NCBI RefSeq assembly: GCF_017591435.1 | Contig: NC_059276.1 | Span: 7,256,276 to 7,320,275, forward strand | Direction: 5' to 3' | DNA: 64,000 bases | Origin: Portunus trituberculatus | Lineage: Eukaryota > Arthropoda > Malacostraca > Decapoda > Portunidae | In this document: piece by piece, positions 11,837 to 23,842 of the stretch | How positions within the stretch are numbered: the stretch's first letter is position 1 | How the letters are laid out: every line of letters starts with the position of its first letter | Translations under genes and position numbers: made by a program | Notes under the pieces: generated by a model | Database searches by the model: none | Told to the model about the DNA's origin: nothing | Seen by the model: the letters and a program-made list of their open reading frames with translations, nothing else

Positions 11837-12059
11837 GATAAGCACAAACAAGGTATTTAACTGTATCAAGGCACATTAACTCTCTCATTGTTATCTGGTA
11901 TATTGTTTCCTTAAGCTCTAGCCACTCTCAGATACATTTTCTCTCACAAAACCACTTCTGGATGTGATATTTGATAGATGTTGGAAATTTACGGTCTTTT
12001 CAACTTTTCTCTACGTAGGTCCTTGTTAATCTGGTACATAATGAGTCTGCTTCTAACTC

Positions 12060-12272
12060 TTAACCCTTTCAGCACCACCACACGTTTCCATATTCATTCT
12101 GCTTACTATCTGGTGATTTTATATAGCTTTAGAAACTCGTGTAGGGGATTAAAATTGCGAAGACTATGACCATTAATCTTATGACCTCCATAGACCCTTC
12201 CTAATGTCAAAAGAATAGTTTAATCATACACGAATCTCAGGTAAAAAGGTGTTCCAGTATTGAAGGGATTAA
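12060..12272 (-). mobile_element. Family A MITE, full length
   Basis: TTAACCCTTTCAGCACCACC to CAGTATTGAAGGGATTAA. TTAA at both ends. Same orientation as the copy 220 bp upstream. Confidence 0.88.
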
Positions 12273-12355
12273 CTAACGCTACACACCAGTCAATTGTTAT
12301 GTATTGCAGGGAAATGGTTAATGGGATTCGATGTAGGCCAGTTTCTCTCTAAAAA

Positions 12356-12660
12356 AAAGCGTATTGGGGAAGGGCGAGGAGGGCTGGCAGGCTGTGGACG
12401 GGGCGGACGGCACGAGGCACTGAGGCAATTCCACTTAGACCACTTTTTCTCAAGACCTGGAGCCCCTCTGGAGGTTGAGACGCGGGACTCGACCCTCTGC
12501 CGCCCCTCGTGTGTTGACCTCGCCAGCTCCCGGGAAGAGCGATAAGAGCAAGTGTTGATAGCAGGGGAGCCTCGTGTCCGCGGTGATTTATAACGGCGGG
12601 GCGCGAGGTGCTGGCGACTGGCGGGCTTTGGCGTAGGGCTGGGCTGTGCGGGAGGGATGC
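12356..12660. other. GC-rich single-copy patch
   Basis: Markedly GC-richer than its surroundings, with several CpGs (GGGGCGGACGGCACGAGG, CCGCGGTGATTTATAACGGC). Both strands have short open frames (83 codons forward, 124 reverse) without recognisable domains. It could be a promoter-type or conserved non-coding patch. Confidence 0.35.
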
Positions 12661-13475
12661 AAGGAGGGATGCAAGGAGGTTTTTACTATTGTTACTACTG
12701 CTGCTGCTACTGCTGCTGTTCATCCACTTCCTCCTCCTTATGCTCCTTCTCTTTCTCCTTCTCCTCTTCCATTTTCTCTAACAGCAACAACTACTACTGT
12801 ACTATGCAAGACGTGTGTTCGTTTCTTTTCATTTCCAGCCTAGTGTGGGCCTGCGTGAGTGGCGTGTGGAGGCGTGTAGAGGCATGTACCAGTGTGTAGG
12901 GGCTGTGAGGGGTGGAGGGGTGTAGGCGCTGTGCTGGCCTGCCGGGGTGTGGATAAAGGAACAGGGACGGGGTGTGAATGCCAAACAGTTTAAACATTTG
13001 GGTTGCTAGATAGTTACTCATCCAATACTCACAAGACTCTCTCAGCGGGAGGAAAACGCGACACTCCCTGAATAAACAACACTGAACCAGATCCTAAAGT
13101 AAGAACAAATTGCGAGTGTGCGAAGATATAGAGAAAAAAAAGAGAGAAAAAGGCGAATGTATGTGAGTGAATGTAAATGATGTATTGATAGGTAATTGTG
13201 AAGTACAGCTACACGAACAGGTGGCTTGAATATACATGAATACTGATGAATAAGGGAAATATATGACTCGATAAATTGTACGCGGCGTATTCGATGATTG
13301 AATAAGTAATGAAAGTAAATTAACTGCCACACAACGGACCTCTCTCTACCCACGAAGCGCAGGTGTGACGGGGGCAGGTATGAGGACGCAGGTGTAACGG
13401 TGGGAATGAGTAATGTACCTATGTATGAGTATGAGGGAGTGGTATGAAGGGAGAAGATATGAGACAAGTGTGTGT
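12661..13475. other. Mixed simple-sequence and single-copy DNA, no gene
   Basis: TACTGCTGC-type triplets (12680-12720), a TCC/TTC-rich patch to 12780, then GT-rich minisatellite-like DNA (12840-12960, GTGTGGAGGCGTGTAGAGGC) and unique sequence. The 148-codon reverse frame at 13042-13488 has no domain and biased Ser/Leu/Tyr content. Confidence 0.45.
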
Positions 13476-13672
13476 TTAACCCCTTCAATACTGGGACACA
13501 TTTTTACCTTGAGATTTGTGTACGATTAGACTATTTTATTCACATTAGGAAGCGTTTACGAAGCTCAGACGATTAATGGCTAGAATCTTCACTGTTTTAA
13601 ACCCTCACATGAGTTTCTGTAGCTGTATAAAACCACCAAATAGTAAGCAGAGTGAATATGAAAATGGGGTAA
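13476..13672 (+). mobile_element. Family A MITE, 3' terminus deleted
   Basis: TTAACCCCTTCAATACTGGG start is intact. The 3' end jumps from GAATATGAAAATG to GGGTAA, losing about 16 bp of the terminal inverted repeat, so this copy should be immobile. Confidence 0.85.
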
Positions 13673-13929
13673 AGGCATAAGGAGCAGATATAAGGGATGT
13701 CCTGTTACGTGTCCAGCTTTGAGGTATAAGAGATTAGTTCTATACGCTTACTAAGACACACTCCGCTGGCTTATGGAAATGTCAAGGAGCGGAGATGTTT
13801 TAATGTATTTTTTTTAGCAGTTAGATTATAAAAGAAAGTAAGATAGGGCATGGGAGGCGAATCGGAATGAGAATTGTTTAGTGAAAAAAGAATGGGGAAT
13901 GAGAGATGAATGAGAATGAGTATACGCGC

Positions 13930-13931
<2 letters not shown>

Positions 13932-13973
<42 letters not shown>

Positions 13974-14336
13974 GAGGAGTAAGTGATAGGTAGTGATGAA
14001 GGAAGAAGAACGGAAGGAAGGAAGAGGAGGAGAAGGAGGAGGAGGATAAAGAGGAGGAGGAGGAGGAGGAGGAGGAGGAGGAGGAGGAGGAGGAGGAGGA
14101 GGAGGAGGCATGAATAAAATAAATAATGAAAGGTAGAAGGAAGAGGAGGAAGAAGCGGTGGAAACTCATGATGAAAGTATAAAATAAAAAGGAAATGAAG
14201 AAGGAGGAGGAAGAAAAAAAGGAGGAGGAGGAGGAGGAGGAGGAGGAGGAGGAGGAGGCAGTGGCGGCAAGAGCTCATGAACAAAGCAGAAAATAAAAAC
14301 AAAATAGAGGAGTAGTAATGAAAGCTGGAGGAAAAT

Positions 14337-14367
<31 letters not shown>

Positions 14368-14388
14368 AAGAAGAAGAAGAAGAAGAAG
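13932..14388. repeat. (CA)n, (GGA)n, (GAA)n purine-rich block
   Basis: CA tract (13932-13971), GGA tracts (14023-14108 and 14221-14259) and a GAA tract (14339-14388), all in purine-rich DNA. The long reverse frames are poly-Ser/Leu/Pro artefacts. Confidence 0.95.
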
Positions 14389-14710
14389 CAGAAGGAAAAG
14401 AACACCACAACGGGAGGCAGCAAGCAAAACAACAAGCACAAAGTCAACACCGGCACACGTCGCCACACCTTACCTGGCGAACAATTAGTTTAATTCACAC
14501 CTGACCGAGATGAGACCACTCCTGAAGACATCGCCCCGTGCTGCCCCCTTTCCCCTTGTCCCTACCCACTCAGCCCCTCCAGCCCCCTCCAGCCCCCTTC
14601 CCGCCCCCACCCCTTTATCTAGACCCCTTAGCTGCGAGACGACGGAAGGCTCGGCTGGTCATAAATGAACAGGTTTTTAGAATACGGCATGAAATCCGGG
14701 TTTGGAAAAA
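14389..14710. other. Unique interval between triplet blocks
   Basis: A C-rich patch at 14530-14630 (repeated CCCCTCCAGCC) is the only notable element. No gene. Confidence 0.4.
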
Positions 14711-15126
14711 AAGGAGGAGGAGGAGGAGGAGGAGGAGGAGGAGGAGGAGGAGGAGGAGGAGGAGGAGGAAGAAGACAAGGAGGAGAAGGTGGTGTTTTGC
14801 TTGAAGGAGGTGTGGTTAATTGAAATGGCGCCCTCTTATCGCCTCCTGGAGTGGATGTGCTGAAGGAGAAGGAGGAGGAGGAGGAGGAGGAGGAGGAGGA
14901 GGAGGAGGAGGAGGAGGAGGAGGAGGAGGAGAAGAAGAAGAAGAAGAAGAAGAAGAAGAAGAAGAAGAAGAAGAAGAAGAAGCCGCTACTCTCTTTTATC
15001 TTCAAAAACGTTACCTACTGATTGGCAATGACCCGTTAGTGGCACCTCCTCCTCCTCCTCCTCCTCCTCCTCCTCCTCCTCCTTCTCCTTCTCCTCCTCC
15101 TCCTCCTCCTCCTCCTCCTCCTCCTC
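14711..15126. repeat. (GGA)n / (GGA)n(GAA)n / (CTC)n strand-switching triplets
   Basis: GGA (14711-14769), GGA (14868-14930) running into GAA (to 14982), then complementary CTC (15045-15126). The purine and pyrimidine blocks on one strand are 62 bp apart and can pair. Confidence 0.95.
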
Positions 15127-15276
15127 AAACGGAAGCCATGTGTCATCCCAGAATGGCGCTGAGGAACGTGTCTTCACCTCGATCAAAATTCTAGTCGTTT
15201 TTCAGTTTATCGATGCATTGTTTGTTTACTTCACTGCAAACTATCCTTTTCTTGTCAGAGAGTAAGGCGTGCACGG

Positions 15277-15332
15277 AGGAGGAGGAGGAGGAGGAGGAGG
15301 AGGAGGAGGAGGAGGAGGAAGAGGAGGAGGAG
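15277..15332. repeat. (GGA)n microsatellite
   Basis: About 18 units with one GAA variant. Confidence 0.95.
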
Positions 15333-15429
15333 ATTGATGGTGATGAGTTTCTTTTTTTGAAAGTAAGAGATTTTATTGGGAAAAGTATAAGAGTTTGAAT
15401 GAAGAGAGAAAGAAAGAGGGAAAGGAAAA

Positions 15430-15430
<1 letters not shown>

Positions 15431-15490
<60 letters not shown>
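15431..15490. repeat. (CTA)n microsatellite
   Basis: About 20 CTA units. Confidence 0.96.
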
Positions 15491-15523
15491 GCAAAAATAA
15501 CCGTTAACACTGCTTACCAATTT

Positions 15524-15526
<3 letters not shown>

Positions 15527-15585
<59 letters not shown>

Positions 15586-15615
15586 GAAAAAAAGGAGGGC
15601 AAGAAAATACAGTAC

Positions 15616-15696
<81 letters not shown>

Positions 15697-15699
15697 CTC
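15527..15699. repeat. (AG)n ... (CT)n complementary pair
   Basis: AG tract (15527-15582) and CT tract (15620-15699, one CTCG interruption) separated by 37 bp. A long hairpin is possible. Confidence 0.96.
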
Positions 15700-15837
15700 T
15701 TCACCTGTAAATAACACCATAATTGAAGCTTGCATCTTTATCGTAAGTCACTGATGGCAAACAGATGCGAGGAACACAAGAACGGTAAACAACACAGTAA
15801 ATATTGTAAAAGGTTGAAGGAGAAACAACCACCTTTA

Positions 15838-16260
15838 GACCCTCGTTCGTATCTCTTGCTTCAGGGTTCTACTGCCTCACTGCCCTGTGTTTTCAATCTT
15901 TCCTGCTTCCTTCCTTTCTTTGCTTTGACTCTTGTTCATACCTCGTGGCTTGTGTTTTGAATCTTTCCTTCCTTCCTTTCTTCTTTCCTTGCTTTTAGAT
16001 CCTTGTTCATACCTCTTAAGGGTTCTACAGCTTCACCGCCTTGTGTTTTGAATCTTTTCTGCTTCCTTCCTTCCTTCGTTCCTTGCTTTGAGACGATTTC
16101 ATACCTCTTGTCTTGTGTTTTGAACCTTTCCTTCCTTCCTTCCTTTCTTCCTTGCTTTTAGACCCTTGTTCGTACCTCTTAAGGATTCTACAGCTTCATT
16201 GCCTTGTGTTTTGTAGTCTTCCCTGCTTTCTTCCTGCCTTACTTTCTTCCTTACTTCTTT
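15838..16260. repeat. ~161 bp tandem array, 3 copies, pyrimidine-rich
   Basis: CCTTGTTCATACCTCTTAAG-type unit starts at 15841, 16001 and 16164. Each contains a half-unit echo (CTTGTGTTTTGAATCTTTCC), suggesting an older ~80 bp repeat. The 206-codon frame across it is an artefact of the T/C bias. Confidence 0.85.
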
Positions 16261-16557
16261 TCAGTCTTCAGTACAAGTTTTCTCCTTTTTGTTTTAATGT
16301 TTTAGTCTACCTGTGTGTGTTTCGTTTTTCTCAACTTTTTTTGTGTTTTTTTTTTTTTATCAGTTTCCCTATTTTTTTTCTCTCGTTTTATTGTTTTATT
16401 GTTGTGGTGGTTCTTTTTCGTCTCCTTTTTCCTATTCGTCTTTTATCATCATGGTTTGTGTTTCTTGTTCGTGTGTGTGATTTGTTTTCATTGTCTTGTC
16501 ATGTGTTGTTTATTGTGTTATTTTGCTGTTATCTTATTTCATCAACCTTTATCGTTT

Positions 16558-16785
16558 TTCTATCTTTTTTTCTTATTTCATTAGTTTTTCCCGCTATTCA
16601 ATTCACACTTCACTCACTTTTCACTTCCATTTATCATCATTTTCCCGCCATCCATTTATCCACATGCTTTTATTTAATTTTCTTTTCTTTTTTTATCTTT
16701 TTTATTTCATTAGTCTTTCCGCTATCCACTTAAACTTATCATCATTTTCCCTCCATCCATTCATCCACACGCTGTTATTTCCCAT
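16558..16785. repeat. ~125 bp imperfect duplication, T-rich
   Basis: TTATTTCATTAGT..CCGCTAT..TTATCATCATTTTCCC..CATCCATT occurs at about 16573-16660 and again at about 16703-16770. Confidence 0.7.
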
Positions 16786-17617
16786 TCCACTCATCCACTC
16801 GTTAGCCACACCTTATAAATCACCTTTCCTCCACCTGAACCACCGTTACGCACCACTCAGTCCACCCACTAATCCACCACCTCCGTCACACCTCACCGCA
16901 CCTGCACCACCACCACTACCACGACCACCACCACCAGTACCCTCATCTCCTCACGTCATCTCATTTGCCTTATCTAAGCATCTCGCCTCGCCTCTCATTC
17001 CTGCAGAAGGGAGAGGCTGAGACCGCTGCTGTTGAGGTTCTTTGACGCCTCGGCTTTGTGGGCAGCAGGGCCAGGCACACAGCAGACTGCCCTGATCATA
17101 ATTACTTTCAGGTGAGATGAAACATGGCCCCTATTCATGGCAGAACGAGGGATGGGTGGGTCAGGATGGGCCGGGATGGTAACCTCCTGCAATGGTGTAT
17201 GGAAAATGCTGGGAATTGATGATGCTGGTTTAGAAAGGGGAAGGAAGTGAATGGTGATGAAGGGAATGGGTAAGTAGATGGAAAGGGGATGTAGATAGGA
17301 TGGTGGGAGCACGAGAGGGTTTTTTTCAGTAAAGATGAGGGTTACTTAGTGGGATAAAAGGTGATGGATAATGCTAATCGAGGGAAGGAAAAAGGGAATC
17401 TATGCTGATTGAGGGAAGAAGGAAGTAGATGGAATGGCGGGTGATGATGGTGATGATGGTGTTATGAGAGGGTTTTTTTTTACCACAGATGATGGGCTGG
17501 GGGGGACTAAAATGTAATAGATAGTACTTGTAATAAATGGAACTATTTTATGGATGCACACAAAATGGTAGTGTAAAAAAGAAAAAAAAGAATTATTAAA
17601 TGATACTTAGAAGAATA
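16786..17617. other. Single-copy stretch with CAC-rich patch, no gene
   Basis: CACC/ACCACC-rich to 16945, then GC-balanced 16950-17110 and purine-rich GATGGTGATG DNA. TTTCAGGTGAGATG at 17106-17119 looks like a splice junction but borders no convincing exon. Confidence 0.4.
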
Positions 17618-17655
17618 GTAGTAGTAGTAGTAGTAGTAGTGATAATGATAAAAAA

Positions 17656-17713
<58 letters not shown>
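17618..17713. repeat. (TAG)n and (GA)n tracts
   Basis: TAG (17618-17640) and GA (17660-17713). 17780-17860 continues as degenerate GAGAGGG purine repeat. Confidence 0.94.
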
Positions 17714-17715
<2 letters not shown>

Positions 17716-17952
17716 AGCCGTGGTTTCAATTCGGAAGCTGGAATCCTCTATCCCAGTGACGTAACACTTATATGGATAGAAGGAGAGAGAATGGGGAGAG
17801 AGAGGGAGAGGGGGGAGGGAGAAGGAGAGGGAGAGAGAGAGAGGGAGAGGAGAGGGGGGTGAGAGGCTCCATCAGGGCAGGGTTATTAAAGCGAGGGAGT
17901 TTGCATATGTAAAGTGGCTATAAAGACTGGTGGGATGTAGCTATCCTGCCCC

Positions 17953-18219
<267 letters not shown>

Positions 18220-18472
18220 ATCTATATTCACCACACTGACTTCTCCTTCACTAACTAACTCCTGTAACTCGTAAACCTCACTTTCCAGCCCCTTCTCATA
18301 GCCAGACTCACGCTTATGCCCCTTGCCAGACGCTCCTTGGCCAGTGTGGGGATCGAGTGGCGTGCTTAGTGGCTCCTTACATTAATCTAGTCCTGGGGGG
18401 TGTGGCTCAGTTTCACGAGTAAATACTAGTGTCTTTAATGGTTTCCCTAATGAGTTCTTGGTTTGAGTTTAC

Positions 18473-18510
18473 GTGGTGGTGGTGGTGGTGGTGGTGGTGG
18501 TGGTGGTGGT
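18473..18510. repeat. (GGT)n microsatellite
   Basis: About 13 GGT units within a T/G-rich stretch that includes GGTTTGGTTAGGTTAG at 18570-18585. Confidence 0.93.
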
Positions 18511-18639
18511 CTCTGGTGTGTTTGTTGTGGTTGTGGGTTTGTTTGGGTTGGTTACTTGGGTTCTTGTTTGGTTTGGTTAGGTTAGTTCCGTTTTCTATTA
18601 AGGTTTTGTGGTTTCTTTTCGTGGTTTCGATTGATGTTT

Positions 18640-19160
18640 CGTTTTTATTATTTTTTTCATTCATGTTATTTTTTTTCTTCTTCCATTTTTGCTATCCAGG
18701 TTTCTTTAATAATTTTGTTGTGTTTTCAAGCCTCGTTTTACTTGTGAGGTTTTGTTTTGCTATTATTATTTTTTCATCCATGTGTTTTAAAATTCATGTT
18801 ATTATTTTTTTTTTCCTTTTAGTTTTGTTATTCAGGTTTCTTTGATCATTTTCTTGTGTTTTTAAGTCTCGTTTTACTTGTGCGTTTTCTTCTTGCTATT
18901 ATTTTTTTCATCCTTATCTTTTAAAATTCATGTTAGTATTTTTCTCCTTCCAATTTTGCTATCCAGGTTTTTTTTTTCTATCATTTTCTTGTGTTTCAGT
19001 TTCGTTTTCCTGCTATTCAATTCACACCACTTTCTTCCCACTTCCATTTATCATTATCGCTTTTGCTATTATTATTTTTTCATCCTTGTGTTTTAGAATT
19101 TGTGTTATCATTTTCTCCTTTCATTTTTTCCCGTCCAGGTTTCTCTGATTATTTTATTAA
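18640..19160. repeat. ~130-175 bp tandem array, 4 copies, T-rich
   Basis: Anchor GCTATCCAGGTTTCTTT recurs near 18688, 18828, 18956 and 19130, with CTTTTAAAATTCATGTTA and TTTTTCATCC between. The 3rd-4th interval carries an extra ~46 bp (TGCTATTCAATTCACACC) also found at 16592. Confidence 0.85.
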
Positions 19161-19797
<637 letters not shown>

Positions 19798-19875
19798 CAC
19801 TGGTAGCTTGATGTTTGACGAAGTGTAGTTACAGTAGAGTTGTCTTGTAGGGGCGAGAGGCAAGGCGTGTTTGGA

Positions 19876-20085
<210 letters not shown>

Positions 20086-20090
20086 AGCAC

Positions 20091-20413
20091 CACCACCAGT
20101 AGTGAAAAATAAAAGGTAAGAGGTTCATGTTTCTGTTGGCCATTTTAATCTGGACCACCTCTCGTAGTCCATGCAAATGAAGACGATTACTATCTGGACC
20201 AGCTACTGTTATGTGAAGCGGAGCACGAAGGGAGGACCGCGACGCCAAGGAGGAGCTATTGTGGGCTGGATCACCTTCGTCTATCTCCCATCGCTGCCGG
20301 AGAAAGCTTTTGTTAGGGCGGGGAGGCGGCGACGAGGAGAAGGAAGCGATTTGGGGAAGTGACTTAGGGATGTGGTGTCAAGCTAGTGATGAATGATAGG
20401 GATACTGCTTTAT
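20091..20413. other. Single-copy segment, no gene
   Basis: GC-balanced DNA with an octamer-like ATGCAAAT at 20173. A 63-codon forward frame and a reverse frame here show no known domain. Confidence 0.4.
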
Positions 20414-20626
20414 TTAACTCTTTCACTACCATGCCACGTTTTAATACTTATTCTGCTTACTATTTGGTGATTTTATGCAGCTTCAGAAACTTATGGGGGG
20501 ATTTAAATAGTGAAGACTCTAGCCATTAATCCTCTGACCTCCATAGACCGTTCCTAATGTAAATAGAATCGTCTAATTATACCCAAAACTCAGGTAAAAA
20601 ATGCGTCTCAGTACTGAAGGGCTTAA
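20414..20626 (-). mobile_element. Family A MITE, full length
   Basis: TTAACTCTTTCACTACCATG to CAGTACTGAAGGGCTTAA. TTAA at both ends. Confidence 0.9.
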
Positions 20627-20684
20627 AGTGTTGCGGGGTCACTTTAAGGTTGTTTTGAATTTTTCTTTTGATTTTTCTTGACAC

Positions 20685-20789
20685 ACTCTTCACTATTTTA
20701 ATCCCCCACATAAATTTCTGAAGCTGTATAAACGCACCAAATAGTAAGCAGAATGGAATATGGAAAGGCGTCATGGTACTGAAGGGTAA
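20685..20789 (+). mobile_element. Family A MITE, 5'-truncated fragment
   Basis: Only the 3' half is present, from CTCTTCACTATTTTAATCCC to GGTACTGAAGGGTAA. Confidence 0.85.
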
Positions 20790-20970
20790 GACCTGTGTAC
20801 GATTAGACTATTTTTTTTTTACACTAGGCAAGGTCTATGGAGGTCAGAAGATTAATGGCCACAGTCTTCATTATTTTAATCCCCCCCACGTAAGTTTCTG
20901 AAGCTGTATAAAATCACCAAATAGTAAGCAGAATGAATATGGAAAATCGTCATGGTACTGAAGGAGTTAA
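20790..20970 (+). mobile_element. Family A MITE, 5'-truncated, abutting previous fragment
   Basis: Begins internally at GACCTGTGTACGATTAGAC and ends GGTACTGAAGGAGTTAA. It joins the fragment at 20685 with no spacer, so the two look like a collapsed or recombined tandem pair. Confidence 0.87.
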
Positions 20971-21176
20971 TATCGGAATCCTCTTTGGTGACGAAGAAAG
21001 GATGAGTGAAAGCTTATAGGCGATTCAGAAAACAGAGAACGTTGGCAACAATACTTTAGATCTGTAATACGTTCCCTTTTATAAATCATAGAAAGAAAAT
21101 AGAAACGGAAGGGAAAGAAGCTTAGTCAGTGATAGAAAGTCTTGTTTATTCATTATATAGGGAACATGTCGTGTCT

Positions 21177-21365
21177 TTAACCGCTTCAGTACTGGGATGC
21201 ATTTACTACCTTGAGTTTTTATTGGCATTAGGAAGAGTCTATGGAGGTCAGAAGATTAATGGCGTAAGTCTTCACTATTTTAATCTTCCACATAAGTTTC
21301 TGAAGCTGTATAAAATCACCTAGCAGAATGAATAGGAAAGCGCGTCACGGTATTGAAGATGTTAA
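21177..21365 (+). mobile_element. Family A MITE with small internal deletions
   Basis: TTAACCGCTTCAGTACTGGG to GGTATTGAAGATGTTAA. Lacks GATTAGACC near the 5' side and AAATAGTA near the 3' side. TTAA at both ends. Confidence 0.87.
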
Positions 21366-21908
21366 TAATTACTCCTCTAGAAACGAAAGAAACATAAATC
21401 GTAGGGAAAAAGGGACGCTTCATAATACTAGAACACATCGGTCACTCAAAACTTATTAGTATCTATATGTGATTAGTCGCGCCTTTAATAACCATGGGAA
21501 ATAAAGTAATAGAAAGTGAGATGAAGGTGCAGTAACATTAGAGAGGAAGGCTGTTTGCTGCTACTATCACTTCCGCCAACCATCACAGCGATTCATAGTT
21601 TTTCGTCCATTTTAACTATTTTTTCGCACCGGCTGAGGTTAAGAGCTCGGTAGATAATTGGAAGTCAAGGCAGAAACCCCGTCCGTACTTGTGTTATTAA
21701 GGAAGAGGATCGGAGTTTGGCGTCTTCCATTTTCTTTTTATTTCATCATTACTTATTGTTACATATTACGGAAGAGACTTAACTCACCAGATACTTTGCT
21801 GTCATTACGCCTCTTGTCTCTCCTTCGCTGGGTTTAGGTGGGAGTGCATTGGGGACGAAGGGAAATGCAACCAGGGAACGGGTGAGGAAAATGACAGATA
21901 ATGTTTGT
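21366..21908. other. Single-copy stretch, no gene
   Basis: Balanced composition around 21540-21700. No supportable frame. Confidence 0.4.
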
Positions 21909-22121
21909 TTAGCCCTTTCAGTACTGTGACGCGTTTCCATATTCATTTTGCTTACTATTTGGTGATTTTCTACAGCTTCAGAAACTTGTGTGTGGATTAA
22001 AATAGTGAAGACTGTGGCCATTAATCTTCTGACCTCCATAGATCCTTCCTAATGTCAATAAAATGGTCTAATCGTACACAAATCTCAAGGTAAAAATGTG
22101 TCACAGTATTGAGGGAGTTTA
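21909..22121 (-). mobile_element. Family A MITE, full length
   Basis: TTAGCCCTTTCAGTACTGTG to CAGTATTGAGGGAGTTTA. Fifth copy or fragment within 1.7 kb. Confidence 0.9.
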
Positions 22122-22360
22122 CAATAAAAAAAGAAAAGAAAAGAAAAAAAGAAGCTTCCAAAATGGTATAGAATAAATGGATAGGAGAAAATTAGATATG
22201 GGGGCAGAATACCAGCTTGGCTCCAGTTTTGCCGCAAAGTTAGGCTCTTATTCACACAACACAAGGTAACACGCACAACACATCACACATCACACACACC
22301 ATACCACGATATCACGAATAGAGCAAACTGAGAAGAATGTAAGAGTTGGGATGAAAATGA

Positions 22361-22706
22361 AAGGCGGAAACGAGACAAAATATTGGTAATTTGGGAACAT
22401 GAGAAGTAAAATAAGGAATGAAGAATGGGTTAGGGAGAATTTACGAGTCAGAATGAAAGGACTTGAAGGAGAAACAAGGGAAATGATAATAAATAGGAAA
22501 GGAATGGGGAAATAATGAATGTAAGTGATGAAAGGGGAAACGAGACATAATATTGATAATTTGGGAATATGAGAAGTAAAATAAGGAATAAAGAATAGAT
22601 TAGGGAGAATTTACGAGTCAGAATGAAAGGACTTGAAGGAGAAACAAGAGAAATAATAATAAATAGGGAAGAAAAAGGGAAAATAATGAATGTAAGTGAC
22701 GAAAGA
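22361..22706. repeat. 170 bp tandem duplication
   Basis: Two highly similar units: GGAAACGAGACA at 22366 and 22536, GAGTCAGAATGAAAGGACTT at 22445 and 22615. Exact period 170 bp, A/G-rich, few mismatches, so recent. Confidence 0.93.
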
Positions 22707-22707
22707 A

Positions 22708-22711
<4 letters not shown>

Positions 22712-22780
<69 letters not shown>
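22712..22780. repeat. (CT)n microsatellite
   Basis: About 34 units, directly after the 170 bp duplication. Confidence 0.96.
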
Positions 22781-22782
<2 letters not shown>

Positions 22783-22926
22783 TTCTAATTACGCTGTAAA
22801 ACCTTGTAATTATGGCTCGCAATTAATATGTGCAAAAAAACAAGACTACTTTACCTATGAAATGAGGTAATTACTGTCAGAAGTAAGTCAGTTTTATTGT
22901 TTTGTGTGCGTCAGTGAATTGACAGT

Positions 22927-22929
<3 letters not shown>

Positions 22930-23006
<77 letters not shown>

Positions 23007-23118
23007 CTAGAACTCGTACACACATATGAGAAAAAAAAAACTTGTTAATCTATCGTTAATCACCTCTAAAATGCATTCTTTGAGTATTCCCAGAGAGACC
23101 AGAATCTTGGGGTGAGTA

Positions 23119-23195
<77 letters not shown>

Positions 23196-23295
23196 AACTC
23201 ACACACATATGAGAGAAAAAAGCTGTTAATTCTTCGTTAATCACCAGTAAAATACTTCCCTTGAGTAATGCCAGGTGAGGCAGAATCTTGGGGTC
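22930..23295. repeat. 183 bp duplication, each unit carrying a (GT)n tract
   Basis: GT tracts (22930-23002 and 23120-23192) are each followed by CACATATGAGA, GTTAATC..CGTTAATCACC and AGAATCTTGGGGT. Anchor CACATATGAG lies at 23021 and 23204. Confidence 0.92.
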
Positions 23296-23510
23296 TGCAG
23301 CGTTACCAAAACGGTGAAATTCCCTAAATGCCAAGACAGGAACCGGTCCGGACGTACTACAGATCACGTCGCAAGAAGAGTAACATGCGATCACTTCCAC
23401 TCAGTTTTACCTCCTCAATCTTATCCTCTCTGAACTTCTGACAGTCTAATAAAAGAACTTGGCAGCTAATTGATTTCCAGCATACGTGAGGACTAAAAAG
23501 CTAAGGGCCT

Positions 23511-23600
23511 GTATTCTGAAACGCTCTGCTCTCTCACCATCACTGCTTTTCAAAGGCTGCAGTTGAATAAAGTCGTGTTTTTAAGAGTATTTTGAAGTAA
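23511..23600 (+). mobile_element. Family B, 5' fragment
   Basis: GGGCCTGTATTCTGAAACGC then CTCTCACCATCACTGCTTTT, matching the 5' half of family B. Diverges after about 90 bp. Confidence 0.55.
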
Positions 23601-23696
23601 GAACATAGTGACAACTTGTGGAAGGGTGGTGAAGGGATTCGCGGGCTGTGGATGTGTGCTTTATTCCTGTCTAATTTCGCTGTTATAGCTTCTTTA

Positions 23697-23842
23697 GAGA
23701 AATATTTTTCAAGGAGTATTTTTAAGGTTGTGGAGATACACTGGCAAGATTTCTAGAGGAACTGTCTTCAAAACCCGTCTAGTTGTCTCAGTGGCCTTGT
23801 GAAATTGTCGGGGTGAGAGACCAAGATGTTTCTGAAAATGGT
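23697..23842 (-). mobile_element. Family B fragment, inverted
   Basis: The reverse complement carries TTTTCAGAAACATCTTGG, CTCTCACCCCGAC and AAGGCCACTGAGACAACTAG. It faces the fragment at 23511, forming an imperfect inverted pair. Confidence 0.55.

Noticed and set aside
14469..14480. ACCTTACCTGGCG resembling the 5' end of U1 snRNA
   Set aside because: The match is too short and the downstream sequence does not continue as U1.
16113..16733. 206-codon forward frame rich in Phe/Leu/Ser
   Set aside because: It lies on a T/C-rich ~161 bp tandem array and T-rich DNA where stop codons are rare. No domain, and it follows the repeat.
17659..17862. Arg/Glu-rich frame resembling an SR-type domain
   Set aside because: A pure (GA)n tract and degenerate GAGAGGG DNA give RE repeats in any frame.
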